From: a virus
Reading direction: 5' to 3' (one strand)
Length of the DNA: 23,144 bases
IMG/VR virus record: IMGVR_UViG_3300043775_000261
Coordinates: 1-23,144 of that record
The notes under the pieces were generated by a model. That model was not told the origin of the DNA, searched no databases, and was given only the letters and a program-made list of their open reading frames with translations. A program made the translations under genes and the position numbers. This document shows positions 1 through 8,646 of the stretch, piece by piece (the stretch's first letter is position 1; each line of letters opens with the position of its first letter).

Positions 1-1320
1 CCGCAAAGCCCATTTTTAGATCCTATGGGCAGACCTGCAAGAGAATGGACGCAATGGCTGCAAAACCCTGACGTTCAAACACTTACGGCTGCTACTCTTA
101 ATGTTTCAAATGTAGTTTTGGATTTGCCGTTAGATGTTCAGTACGGGGGAACAGGTTTATCGACAATCCCTACAAATGGTCAATTATTGATCGGTAATGG
201 TACGGATTACACTTTAAGCACATTAACGGCGGGTACTGGGTTAACGATTACAAACGCTGCTGGGTCAATTACGCCTAGAATTACAAACACAGGTGTCACG
301 GCTGGCTCTTACGGTTCTGCATCGTCTGTTACGACTTTAACTGTAAACGCTCAAGGTCAATTGACGGTTGCGGGATCAGTAGCGATTGCAATTGCTGCAA
401 GTCAGATTACCAGCGGCACGATTGCATCGGCTCGTATCTCAGGCTCGTATACAGGCATCACAGGCGTTGGAACGCTGACTGTTGGTACATGGAACGCCAC
501 AACAATCGGCACGGTCTACGGTGGCACAGGACTAACCAGTTACGCTACTGGCGATATTTTGTATGCGTCTGCTGCAAACACTTTGTCTAAATTAGCGAAG
601 CCAACAGCCAACTCCTATTTAGCGATGACTTCAACGGGTGTGCCTAGTTGGAAGAATCCTAAATATGGCACGTTTTACAATACAACAACTGAAACCGTTG
701 GCATCATCAATACGGCGTATCCACTTAATTTTGATACAACAGACTTGAGCAATGGCGTGACAGTTGCAACGACTGCTGCGGTGGTAACGGGCAGCATTGC
801 ACTATTTGTGTTGACTGTCACAGCGGTCACAAGCGGCACATTGTCGATTGGACAAGTCATTAGCGGAACAGGCGTGACTGTTGGAACTCGGATTGTTGCG
901 TTTGTATCTGGATCGGGCGGTGTTGGTACTTATACGTTAGATAAATCACAAACTGTTTTAAGCACAACGATTTCAGCAACTAAGCAATCAAGATTAACGG
1001 TATCGGCTGATGGTGTGTACAACTGTCAGTTTTCTTGCCAACTTGATAAAACAAGTGCAACTGCTAAAAGCCTTTATATATGGCCTCGTATTAATGATGT
1101 TGATGTAACTAACTCAGCAACAGAAGTTACATTATCTGGCTCAAATGCTGCGACTGTTGCGGCATGGAACTTTGTTTATAACTTGTCGGCTAATAGTTAT
1201 TTTGAGCTAATGTGGTCTGCGGAAGATACGGGTTGCATTATGCCCGCATCGGCAGCGGCTGCACCAGTTCCTGCAATACCAGCAATCATTATGACGGTAA
1301 TTAACAATATCAGCGTATGA
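1..1320 (+). CDS. Phage appendage (tail fibre/needle-like) protein, 5' end outside window
   Basis: The frame is open from base 1, so the ATG at 25 is probably internal: the residues before it (PQSPFLDP) run into a [17 protein letters not shown] segment that I recognise as an N-terminal theme of phage appendage proteins. The rest is Gly/Thr/Ser/Ala-rich with beta-repeat motifs, YGGTGL twice and GQLLIGNG / GDILYAS, typical of fibre shafts that trimerise. The C-terminal ~140 residues are less repetitive and could be a receptor-binding or capping domain. No catalytic motif is seen. It sits directly before the gp14-like and ejection genes, near where P22 encodes its tail needle gp26. Fibre, needle or neck-appendage are all possible; the virion-appendage role is an inference from composition and position. 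Confidence 0.6.
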   Translation, partial: PQSPFLDPMGRPAREWTQWLQNPDVQTLTAATLNVSNVVLDLPLDVQYGGTGLSTIPTNGQLLIGNGTDYTLSTLTAGTGLTITNAAGSITPRITNTGVTAGSYGSASSVTTLTVNAQGQLTVAGSVAIAIAASQITSGTIASARISGSYTGITGVGTLTVGTWNATTIGTVYGGTGLTSYATGDILYASAANTLSKLAKPTANSYLAMTSTGVPSWKNPKYGTFYNTTTETVGIINTAYPLNFDTTDLSNGVTVATTAAVVTGSIALFVLTVTAVTSGTLSIGQVISGTGVTVGTRIVAFVSGSGGVGTYTLDKSQTVLSTTISATKQSRLTVSADGVYNCQFSCQLDKTSATAKSLYIWPRINDVDVTNSATEVTLSGSNAATVAAWNFVYNLSANSYFELMWSAEDTGCIMPASAAAAPVPAIPAIIMTVINNISV

Positions 1321-1682
1321 GCGCACTATTTATGATCTATAAATCTGTAGAAAATAGATTGCCATTTGGATTTGATGAGTTTAGTGAAGCGGTAAAAGAA
1401 TGGGAAATAATCCCTGTAATACAGCGAGGCAAGTTATTTGGTGGGGTAATGGTCAAAGGCAATGAAATTCATGTTGGATTTGCTGAAAAGCCCACGGCAA
1501 GTATTCGGGGCAATATTAAGGCGGTATTAAAGCCATTGTTTGAAAAGCATGGTTTTGTGGTTACAACGGTAAAAAAAGACAATATAAACGGTTTAAATTT
1601 CTGTAAACGGCTTGGATTTGTTGAATCTGGGCAAGATAGCGATAAAATCTTATTGAAGTGTGACGGGAGTCATTATGTTTAA
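1317..1682 (+). CDS. Small GNAT-like protein, P22 gp14 position
   Basis: This 121-residue protein overlaps the upstream stop by ATGA, so it is translationally coupled. The C-terminal part, with [20 protein letters not shown] and then a short strand, looks like the end of a GNAT acetyltransferase fold (N-x2[10 protein letters not shown]). P22 gp14, a head-assembly protein encoded just before ejection genes 7, 20 and 16, belongs to a similar small GNAT-like group (DUF2824). The order here matches: gp14-like, then three ejection proteins. I do not see a clear acetyl-CoA pyrophosphate loop (Q/RxxGxG/A), so it may have lost catalysis and serve in assembly. An alternative start exists at 1332. Function is inferred from synteny and partial fold resemblance. 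Confidence 0.55.
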   Translation: MSALFMIYKSVENRLPFGFDEFSEAVKEWEIIPVIQRGKLFGGVMVKGNEIHVGFAEKPTASIRGNIKAVLKPLFEKHGFVVTTVKKDNINGLNFCKRLGFVESGQDSDKILLKCDGSHYV

Positions 1683-3027
1683 AGTTTATCTCAGCCGAAA
1701 ACAAACACGGGCAATGTCTAGCGAACATCCAGTCGGCGATCCGACGGGTGGCGCAGCATACCGTGAATTGCGTGATCCAACAACTGCAATTGCTGCGTCA
1801 GCTGGGGCTAACCTACTCGGTTCTGTTATCGGTGGTCAAGCGTCTAAATCTGCGTCTAAAACTCAAGCTAACGCAGCAGCAAATGCGGCAGCAGCACAAC
1901 AACGCATTGCATCGCAACAAATTGAAGATATGCAAAAGATGCGGGCGCAGCAGATTATTGAGCTGCAAAACGCTCAAACTGATGCTATTAACCGTGGTCA
2001 GCGGGATAGAGCTTCTGCTATTCAAACGCTTGTCGATCAACGTACCGACGCATTGGCTCGCATTTACGGATCAAAAGACGCTGCTTTAAACGTAATTAAC
2101 GCTCAACGTTCAGACGCTTTAGCAACAATTGGCGAACAACGTGGCGAGGCGGCTCAAACGTTTCAACCCTATATGCAAGTGGGGCAACAAGGCGTTGGTG
2201 CGATTAGTCAGCAACTGCCGTATTTTCAACAAACTTTTGGGCCAGAGCAGTTTAAAGCAAACCTAGATCCTGGCTACGAGTTTATGAAGCAACAAGGTCT
2301 TGGCGCAATCCGTCAAGGCATGAACGTCGGGGGCGGCGGCTCTAACATTGATCGAGCAGCTACTAAGTTTGCCGAAGATTATGCCAACACGGGGTATCAA
2401 AACGCTTACAACCGTTTTACAGGTCAACAACAAAACATTTATAACCGTCTTGCAGGTATTGCGGGGATTGGTCAAACAGCTACGGGGCAATCTGCACAAA
2501 CAGGGTTAGGTTACGGTCAACTTGGCGCACAAACAGGTCTAGGCTACGGTCAATTAGGCGCACAAACAGGGTTAGGTTACGAAACTCTTGGGGCGCAAAC
2601 GGGTCTTGGGTATGGCACAGCAATGGCTAATACAGGTCTAGGTTACGATCAAATGATTGGTAATCAGCAACTTGGTTTTGGTCAGACAATGGCTAGTTTT
2701 AACCAAGGAACAGGCGCAAACATTGCTAACTTAGCAACAGGCATGGGTACAGCGCAGGCGCAAGGCATCACAGGACAAGCACAAGCACAGGCCGCGGGTG
2801 ATGTTGGTCAAGCCAATATTTACGCTGGTGCGTTAGGCAATCTTGGACAGCTTGGTACGCAATATTCTTACTTGCAATCACCTGCAATTCAGAAAGCGTT
2901 ACAAATAGGGCCATATGCGCCACAAACAGGATCAACACCAATAAGCGGGGCTAGTCCAACTGGATTGCCTGTGGGCGGGGGCAGCAGCATTATGGTGGGC
3001 GGCTCGCCTACCTACACAGTAGCATAA
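1675..3027 (+). CDS. DNA ejection/internal virion protein (P22 gp7 position)
   Basis: The start at 1675 is chosen because GGGAG (1665-1669) lies five bases upstream; a GTG at 1660 is in frame but lacks a site. The 450-residue product begins with an AASAGANLLGSVIGG hydrophobic Gly/Ala stretch, then a long Ala/Gln coiled-coil-like region (about residues 55-150) rich in IASQQIEDMQKMRAQQ-type heptads. A Gly-rich segment and five tandem 11-residue repeats follow. This layout is typical of phage ejection proteins, which are packed in the head or portal vestibule and pass into the envelope during DNA delivery. It overlaps the gp14-like gene by 8 bases and is followed after 9 bases by the next ejection gene. 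It is about twice the length of P22 gp7. Family assignment is by synteny and composition. Confidence 0.6.
   Translation: MFKVYLSRKQTRAMSSEHPVGDPTGGAAYRELRDPTTAIAASAGANLLGSVIGGQASKSASKTQANAAANAAAAQQRIASQQIEDMQKMRAQQIIELQNAQTDAINRGQRDRASAIQTLVDQRTDALARIYGSKDAALNVINAQRSDALATIGEQRGEAAQTFQPYMQVGQQGVGAISQQLPYFQQTFGPEQFKANLDPGYEFMKQQGLGAIRQGMNVGGGGSNIDRAATKFAEDYANTGYQNAYNRFTGQQQNIYNRLAGIAGIGQTATGQSAQTGLGYGQLGAQTGLGYGQLGAQTGLGYETLGAQTGLGYGTAMANTGLGYDQMIGNQQLGFGQTMASFNQGTGANIANLATGMGTAQAQGITGQAQAQAAGDVGQANIYAGALGNLGQLGTQYSYLQSPAIQKALQIGPYAPQTGSTPISGASPTGLPVGGGSSIMVGGSPTYTVA
2494..2658 (+). repeat. Five in-frame 33-bp tandem repeats
   Basis: Five consecutive 33-base units encode AQTGLGYGQLG, AQTGLGYGQLG, AQTGLGYETLG, AQTGLGYGTAM and ANTGLGYDQMI. 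The first two units are identical in protein but differ in DNA at several third positions (for example GGGTTAGGT against GGTCTAGGC), so the repeat is not a fresh duplication and the peptide seems to be under selection. The repeats lie in the second half of the first ejection protein. Confidence 0.9.
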
Positions 3028-3036
3028 AGGACAATC

Positions 3037-4731
3037 ATGGCTGATAACACCATTGCGCTGCAAGTAAGACCAATGCCGCAAACCAATATTATTACTCCAA
3101 TGACAGAGATTATGAATTTGGGGCGATCTGCTGTCGGTCTACAACGTGAAACTGAAACCTTGCCTTATGCAATTGAAACTGCTAAAGGTATGGCATCACA
3201 AGCCACTACTGGCGCAGAAAGCTCAATTTTTAAGTTAAATAACGAGCAATCACAGTTAGCGTTAAATATTGCAGGCGGTCTTGCAAACGATGATGCAATC
3301 ATCAACGCAGGCAAAAATCCTATGGCTGCAATGAATACGATCTTGCAAGCAAAAGCACGGATGCTTGCTCAAGGTATCCCAGCGCACATAGTAGAGGCGA
3401 ACACAGCACCTTTGATTACTAACTTAGTGTCTAACCCTGGTGGGTTTTTGCAGACTCTTAAAAACGTGATTCAAGGCGGTCTGGGCGCACAAGGCCAACA
3501 AGCATTGCAAACACCACAACTTACCGAAGCTGGCGGCGCACCTGCAACATTCCAAGGCGGCACAGGTACATTACGGACTGCGCCTATTGCGCCTGCGGGG
3601 TCTGGGCCAAGCACGGCTTCTGGTTCTCCTGCACCATTTACCGGACAACCTACAACGCAACCAACAGAACCACCATCACAACAAGTTATGCCGCAAACGC
3701 CAAGCGGCGATATGTTTGCAAAAGGTATGCCTACGGGCAAGCCTGGCACATTCTTTGGTGATAACGGTCAGATTGTTGATGCAAGCGGTAAGGTCGTATT
3801 TGATGCTGCGGTGCGTGATGCGTCAGGTCAAGTTGTTGACATGAAAGCCATGCCGCAAGAATACGATCCTATGAACAAGCCAATTGATAAAACACTTGGC
3901 ACGGCGCAGCCTTTCCCTGTTACACCACCGCCAGCAACACAAGGCGCACCGTTACCACCACAAACAGGCGTAAGTGCCGATCAAATGTCACAACCTGTAT
4001 CAACAGGCGCAGGCTTTAAATTATCGTATCCGGTTCGCAAGGCAGGCGAAGCTCGACAAGTGTTGGCTTCAGAAGTTGCAGACGAAGCGGCAGGTAATTT
4101 ATATCGCAATTCGTTGATAAAGAATCAAGGCAATTTAGTCACTAACCGTAGAAATCTTGAAGAAGTAATTTCTGAAGCAGACAAGGTTGAAAAGAATCTT
4201 AGTTTGCTTGGATTCAAAGTTGATAACGCAGGATTTTTAGGCGCAGGCGCACGAAAACTTAACGAATTCTTTGGTACAGAAACAGGCATTACGCTAAAAC
4301 AACTTAACAAAGACTTGGCTAACGTTGCGATTTCAAACATCACTGCGGCAGGCGGGTCAATGGATACCGTTGCGGGTCAGCAATTAACAAAGATGGCTAA
4401 CGGTGATGAAACATACCCACCAGTTATTTTGAAAGATATTGCAAGGCGAGCAATGTCAGACATGACAAACTTAGATATGCAAGCCCGTGGCGCACAGGAA
4501 TTCTCTCGCAAGTTTGGTGCTGCTAACTTAAATGATTACCGTCAGCAATGGTCTAAAAATGCTGATTCAAGATTGTTTGAATTGGTTAACATTGAAAACA
4601 GCTCGATGAGTCCTGAACAACGCCAAGCTGCAAGAGTTAAATTGTTTGGCGGCTTAAATGATAAGCAGAAATCTGAAATGGCTCAGAAATTGCGTAACTT
4701 GCAAAAGTTAAGCACAACCGGACAGTTATGA
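3037..4731 (+). CDS. Internal virion/ejection protein (P22 gp20 position)
   Basis: This is a 564-residue protein preceded by AAAGGA about eight bases before the ATG. The N-terminal ~130 residues are helical with an amphipathic, Ala-rich character. A low-complexity Pro/Gln/Thr/Gly linker spans about residues 155-325 (many PxxP, TQPT and PPSQQ pieces). The C-terminal ~230 residues are charged and helical, with an EEVISEADKVEKNL-type coiled coil. There is no signal peptide or enzyme motif. It is the middle of three consecutive large virion-type proteins, the position of gp20 in P22, and its stop overlaps the next start (ATGA). The disordered central linker would suit a protein that must unfold to pass through the portal. 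The ejection role is inferred from position and composition. Confidence 0.55.
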   Translation: MADNTIALQVRPMPQTNIITPMTEIMNLGRSAVGLQRETETLPYAIETAKGMASQATTGAESSIFKLNNEQSQLALNIAGGLANDDAIINAGKNPMAAMNTILQAKARMLAQGIPAHIVEANTAPLITNLVSNPGGFLQTLKNVIQGGLGAQGQQALQTPQLTEAGGAPATFQGGTGTLRTAPIAPAGSGPSTASGSPAPFTGQPTTQPTEPPSQQVMPQTPSGDMFAKGMPTGKPGTFFGDNGQIVDASGKVVFDAAVRDASGQVVDMKAMPQEYDPMNKPIDKTLGTAQPFPVTPPPATQGAPLPPQTGVSADQMSQPVSTGAGFKLSYPVRKAGEARQVLASEVADEAAGNLYRNSLIKNQGNLVTNRRNLEEVISEADKVEKNLSLLGFKVDNAGFLGAGARKLNEFFGTETGITLKQLNKDLANVAISNITAAGGSMDTVAGQQLTKMANGDETYPPVILKDIARRAMSDMTNLDMQARGAQEFSRKFGAANLNDYRQQWSKNADSRLFELVNIENSSMSPEQRQAARVKLFGGLNDKQKSEMAQKLRNLQKLSTTGQL

Positions 4732-7052
4732 TGGAATTTCAAAGCGCAATAGATTTTCTCTCAGGGTCAAAAAAGCCAAAAGAAGAAAGTGCAACGGGCT
4801 TTGATTCCGCATTGCAATTTTTAGAAGGCTTGCAACGACCACCTGTTGCACCACTAACACCACAGCAAGCACAATCACAGTTTGCTCAAATCCCGTTTCA
4901 ACCATCAGCTGCACCGCAAGCACCAGCACCGCAGCCAGCACCGCAAGGTAACGCTGTACAACGTGCAATTGCGCCTGCTGCGTCATTTTTAGATGTAACT
5001 TTGGGCGGTCTAGCACCTGGCATTATTGAACCTGTTACATACGCAGGATCACGAGCATTTGGTGCAACACCTGAACAAGCTACACAAACATCACAAGCGG
5101 CTGCTGCGCCCTTTGTAGACCCGTTTGGCAAGACATTAGGCGTGTCTAATTTGCCACAGTACAAAGGCGAAGCGTCTCGTCAACTCATGGAGTTTATTGG
5201 CACAAACATGGGTAAGGGTGCTGAGTACATTGCTCAAGAAACCGGATACCCTGTTGCTGACATTCAAAACATGATGGGTACGCTAGTTGCTGGCGGCGGC
5301 ACAGCAGCTGGTCGAGCGTTAGCGGGTCGTGGCGTAAGCCCTGCCGTTACGCAAATGCAAGACCAATATGCAGCATCATTGAAAGCTAGACAGCCACGCA
5401 TTGAGCCTACGATGACCCCAGAAGGTGCGGTTACGCCTGAAACGGTTGCAGCGGTTACACCTGAAGCACCAGTAGCACCTGTAGCGGCTGCGGCTATGCC
5501 AGAAGTGCCAATGGCTACGCCTGCGGGTGAACTGGTTGTGTCAAAAGCACCAGGCATTGAGGTGTCGTACATAAAGCCCACGCCTGACGTACCTAAAGAC
5601 ACGCCATTTATCACTAGCCCATTGCAAGAGCGCATTGCGCCTGACTCAACGACTACGCCACGACCAACAATTGACAATCCTTTTGTTGAGCCAATGTACG
5701 CTAAGACGGGTACGCTGCCAATTGATGAACAGCTATACCGTGTTGAGACGGTTAAAGAGCTTGGCGTACCTACTATTCGTGATGGTACTAAAACAGGCGA
5801 TGGGTTTAAGACTGCTGACGAATACGTTACGGCAAAGACTAGTGGCCCGAACAGAGATTTGTTTAATCAACAGATAGCGACCGAACAACAGGCGTTGCGA
5901 AACTACGCAAACGGTATCGTTGAGAAAACAGGCGGCAGCGTTGGATTAGATGAAAATGCTTTGTACAACCGTGGTCAAGCCATTGCACAACCGTTTGATG
6001 CGTTTAAAACGTTGTTGACCGAGCAAATGCGTGGTGCGTATCAAGCAGCGGGTGAAGTCGCACAAGGTGCGCCAGCTGTAGCACCGGACACATTTCAAAA
6101 GTTTCTAAACACAAACTCTAACTTTGTTGTTAACGACAGTTTTAAATCTTTGCGAAACGGCATTAAGTCGCATTTGACTGAGCAGGGTTTAGTTAATAAA
6201 GACGGCAGTATTAAACAAATGACTGTCGATCAGTCTGAATTGCTCAGACAATACATTAACTCTAACTGGAATCCTGACCGATCAAGAATCATTCACAAGT
6301 TGACCGATTCAATTGATAACGATGTAACTAAAGTTGCTGGTACTGACATTTATGAGTCAGCCCGTGGTATTCGTACCAAGATGGCAAACTTGCTAGAAGA
6401 TCCAGTTGGCGTGTCTAAGATCATGGATTACGATCCTAAGACCCCTATCAATCGTTCTACGGCCTTCCCTGATATTCCGAAAGCTGTTGAAAAGATGACA
6501 CCGGATCAGCAGGCGCATTTGGTTAAAGTTTTGCAAGATATGCCACCTGAATTGCAGCCACAAGCTCAAAAGGCTATTGCTGAAATTAAGTCACAATTCG
6601 CAAATCGAATTGCAGAGGTTGGCGGCAAAGGCGAGTTTTGGAACGCACCTGCGGTCAGCAAGTATCTTAGGGATAACAACCGTTCTTTGCGTATCCTAAC
6701 TGGTGATCCCTTGATGGCTAGGTCGTTGACTGTCTTGAATGACGGTGGACACTTTTTGCGTATGGATAACGGCTACAAAGGTGCTGCAATCCAGTTTAAA
6801 AATATGTACGATAATCCGTTAATTAGCGGCACAACTCAAGCATTGGGCGGTGCAATTGGCGGTGGTATTGCATATGGAATGGGTGGCGGCGGTGCTGTAG
6901 GGGCTGCGGCTGCGCCTTTTGGTGCGGCGTATGGTAGAAGTGTTGCTGCAGGTAAATTAGAACGTGCTGCGGCTCGTAGTGCGGCTAGGAAAGGACAAGA
7001 AAGTTTACGACCTATTTCTGAAGTTTTAACCTCTTTGCAAAAGAAACGCTAA
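4728..7052 (+). CDS. Large internal virion/ejection protein (P22 gp16 position)
   Basis: This 774-residue protein starts in a 4-base overlap with the previous gene; ATG at 4728 and 4731 are adjacent and either could serve. The first 40 residues contain two copies of a peptide motif, FQSAIDFLSG and FDSALQFLEG. A Pro/Ala/Gln linker follows (about residues 40-75), then a globular Ala/Gly-rich region. A second Pro/Ala/Val/Thr linker spans about 220-270, with a helical domain after it. Near the C-terminus a Gly/Ala hydrophobic stretch (GGAIGGGIAYGMGGGG and following, about residues 704-735) resembles a membrane-inserting segment and is followed by a basic tail. Third in the ejection cluster, it corresponds to P22 gp16, which helps DNA cross the membrane. 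I see no lytic transglycosylase motif. Confidence 0.55.
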   Translation: MMEFQSAIDFLSGSKKPKEESATGFDSALQFLEGLQRPPVAPLTPQQAQSQFAQIPFQPSAAPQAPAPQPAPQGNAVQRAIAPAASFLDVTLGGLAPGIIEPVTYAGSRAFGATPEQATQTSQAAAAPFVDPFGKTLGVSNLPQYKGEASRQLMEFIGTNMGKGAEYIAQETGYPVADIQNMMGTLVAGGGTAAGRALAGRGVSPAVTQMQDQYAASLKARQPRIEPTMTPEGAVTPETVAAVTPEAPVAPVAAAAMPEVPMATPAGELVVSKAPGIEVSYIKPTPDVPKDTPFITSPLQERIAPDSTTTPRPTIDNPFVEPMYAKTGTLPIDEQLYRVETVKELGVPTIRDGTKTGDGFKTADEYVTAKTSGPNRDLFNQQIATEQQALRNYANGIVEKTGGSVGLDENALYNRGQAIAQPFDAFKTLLTEQMRGAYQAAGEVAQGAPAVAPDTFQKFLNTNSNFVVNDSFKSLRNGIKSHLTEQGLVNKDGSIKQMTVDQSELLRQYINSNWNPDRSRIIHKLTDSIDNDVTKVAGTDIYESARGIRTKMANLLEDPVGVSKIMDYDPKTPINRSTAFPDIPKAVEKMTPDQQAHLVKVLQDMPPELQPQAQKAIAEIKSQFANRIAEVGGKGEFWNAPAVSKYLRDNNRSLRILTGDPLMARSLTVLNDGGHFLRMDNGYKGAAIQFKNMYDNPLISGTTQALGGAIGGGIAYGMGGGGAVGAAAAPFGAAYGRSVAAGKLERAAARSAARKGQESLRPISEVLTSLQKKR

Positions 7053-7285
7053 TGGATTGGCAAAACGTAATCAACATAGGCATAGGATCATTGATTGCAG
7101 TCGGCGGTTGGTTTGCCCGTCAGCTGTGGGATGCTGTCCAAAAACTTAAAAGCGACATTAGTAGATTAGAGCTAACGATTTCTGACAATTACGTTAAGAA
7201 AGACGATTGGAAAGACGGCATCAAAGAGCTAAAAGAAATGCTTGGCAAGATATTTGACAAACTCGACTCTAAACAAGACAGGTGA
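7052..7285 (+). CDS. Membrane-anchored coiled-coil protein of the lysis cassette
   Basis: This is a 77-residue protein with one N-terminal membrane segment (about residues 5-22, NIGIGSLIAVGGWFARQL) and a charged alpha-helical remainder suited to coiled-coil formation (KLKSDISRLELTIS ... KELKEMLGKIFDKLDSK). Such short N-terminal-TM/coiled-coil proteins often precede holins in phage lysis cassettes and resemble XhlA-type haemolysin proteins in layout. The start overlaps the previous stop by one base (TAATG). The holin gene starts inside its 3' end. It may be a holin partner or a spanin-like membrane protein. Identity is inferred from topology and position only. Confidence 0.55.
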   Translation: MDWQNVINIGIGSLIAVGGWFARQLWDAVQKLKSDISRLELTISDNYVKKDDWKDGIKELKEMLGKIFDKLDSKQDR

Positions 7286-7655
7286 AATCATCGACCCGAT
7301 AACCATTCTCGCAGCACTCGGCCCCTTGGCTGTCGACTTGGGTAAAAGCCTGATTGGTCGATTCATTCAAACCGACGTATACAAGCCTACAAATATTGGT
7401 GAGTACACGCAAATGAGACAGACCGATTTAGCGATGTTTCAGGCGATGAATAACGCAGGTGGGGGCGGTACTACCTACCCGTGGGTTGAAGCGGTTGTAA
7501 GGCTGATGCGCCCTGCTGTCGGGGCTATTGTGTTGGGTACATGGTCGTTCATGATGCTGACCGGACAAGAAAACCCTGCGGTCAATAATTTTGCGTCTGC
7601 TGTGGGTTTTTATTTGTTCGGTGATCGCACCCTTTTCTACGCACAAAAGAAATAA
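7242..7655 (+). CDS. Three-TM holin (gene-transfer-release type)
   Basis: The product contains a DPITILAALGPLAVDLGKSLIGRF opening typical of the three-TM holin family (GTA_holin_3TM). A hydrophobic segment (VRLMRPAVGAIVLGTWSFMM) and a last one (NNFASAVGFYLFGD) follow. Holins form lesions in the inner membrane that release the endolysin, and the endolysin gene starts at the last base of this stop. The start is uncertain: the frame has only TTG codons (7242, 7254) before the conserved opening, and neither has a good ribosome site. An AGGTGA sequence (7280-7285), which includes the upstream stop, sits just before ATC codons at 7287 and 7290, so a rare non-AUG start or coupled reinitiation is possible. 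The given start is the longest option. Confidence 0.7.
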   Translation: MARYLTNSTLNKTGEIIDPITILAALGPLAVDLGKSLIGRFIQTDVYKPTNIGEYTQMRQTDLAMFQAMNNAGGGGTTYPWVEAVVRLMRPAVGAIVLGTWSFMMLTGQENPAVNNFASAVGFYLFGDRTLFYAQKK

Positions 7656-8080
7656 TGTTTGCCTTTTCTGAACGCTCACTTAATAACCTTAAAGGCGTAC
7701 ATCCTAAACTGGTTGCTGTTGTCCATCGTGCGTTGGAGTTGAGCGCAATAGACTTTACGGTTTTGGAAGGTGTGCGCTCGCAAGCTCGACAAGATGAATT
7801 GTGGGCGCAAGGGCGAACTAAGCCTGGTGCGATTGTGACTTGGGTTCAAACATCAGGCACACACGGCATTCAGGCAGATGGCTACGGTCACGCTGTAGAC
7901 CTTGCACCTTACCCGATTGATTGGGATGACTTACCTCGCTTTGACCAACTTGCCAACACCATGTTTACGGCAGCTAAAGAGATTGGCGTGACGCTGCGCT
8001 GGGGCGGCAATTGGGACATGGATGCAACAATTCACGAACATGGCGAATCCGATAGCCCACATTTTGAATTGATTAAATAG
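7655..8080 (+). CDS. Endolysin, M15-family peptidoglycan peptidase
   Basis: A 141-residue protein of the L-alanyl-D-glutamate / D-Ala-D-Ala peptidase type (Peptidase_M15_4, VanY-like) that cleaves peptide stems of peptidoglycan during lysis. The N-terminal part has the usual EGVRSQARQDELWAQGRT substrate-side motif (about residues 38-55). Zinc-binding candidates are H70, D82 (in GHAVDL) and H136 (in SDSPHFE). Compared with the short SxHxxGxAxD motif, the spacing between H70 and GHAVD is longer, a variant I recall in related phage enzymes. There is no signal peptide, so release depends on the upstream holin. Its ATG uses the last base of the holin stop. Length is normal for single-domain endolysins. 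Confidence 0.88.
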   Translation: MFAFSERSLNNLKGVHPKLVAVVHRALELSAIDFTVLEGVRSQARQDELWAQGRTKPGAIVTWVQTSGTHGIQADGYGHAVDLAPYPIDWDDLPRFDQLANTMFTAAKEIGVTLRWGGNWDMDATIHEHGESDSPHFELIK

Positions 8081-8088
8081 GTGACATG

Positions 8089-8646
8089 ATGAAAACGCTT
8101 ACTGTAGTCAGTACCGTTATCTTGTTTTGGGTTTTAGCTCTATTTTCTACAGCGCAAGCACAGATTGCCATCTGCAAAGGCGAATACGCTTTGTGTGCAG
8201 CCTCGCCAACGACTTTGACGGGCAAGTCTATATCTGTGGCAGGCAAGACGTTTAAAGAGGGCGTAGCGGTCTGTCCTGTGCTTACTGGCGATGCTGTGGC
8301 GAACATGACGCTGATGCAAGGATCGTGTGACGCACCAAAGGGTAAAGTATGGAGTCTGTTTGGTGTGCCACCATTGACTGCCTATCCACAAGCACCGGAT
8401 TGGTCGGTTCAGCCTGCGGTGTTTCGCTCATTTAAAGTGGGTGACACGCCAACCACAGGTATGTCAAATATGTGGTCATTTCTGTGTACTAAGCAAACTA
8501 AGCAAGTTAATGGCGTGACGCTAGCTAGTTGCTACGGGCCAGTCATGGAGTCACCTTGGACTGGCAACCATGTTGTAAGTGGAGAGACTGCGTTTACACA
8601 AGCACCAGTCGGGGCTACTTACCCCGTTGGCGGCAATGTTCCGTAG
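8089..8646 (+). CDS. Exported Cys-rich protein of unknown function
   Basis: I do not recognise this family. ATG codons lie at 8086 and 8089; the second is better placed behind AGGTGA (8079-8084). The N-terminus is a clear signal peptide: a basic start, a hydrophobic core (VVSTVILFWVLALFS) and a likely signal peptidase I site after AQA. The mature part of about 160 residues has several cysteines (ICKGEYALC, AVC, GSC, FLC, ASC), suggesting disulfides in the periplasm. There is no lipobox, so it is not an Rz1-like spanin. It is the last gene of the rightward lysis cluster and its 3' end overlaps the convergent leftward gene by 32 bases. A role in envelope disruption or superinfection exclusion is possible but is only a guess from position. 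Confidence 0.6.
   Translation: MKTLTVVSTVILFWVLALFSTAQAQIAICKGEYALCAASPTTLTGKSISVAGKTFKEGVAVCPVLTGDAVANMTLMQGSCDAPKGKVWSLFGVPPLTAYPQAPDWSVQPAVFRSFKVGDTPTTGMSNMWSFLCTKQTKQVNGVTLASCYGPVMESPWTGNHVVSGETAFTQAPVGATYPVGGNVP

Noticed and set aside
4898-5677. Long minus-strand frames over the third ejection protein
   Set aside because: They are shadows of Ala/Pro/Gln-rich codons in the plus-strand gene, without ribosome sites or recognisable domains.
8610-8626. CGGGG-CTACTTA-CCCCG inverted repeat at the convergent gene ends, as a bidirectional terminator
   Set aside because: The stem is good but no T run follows on either strand, so termination is not supported.
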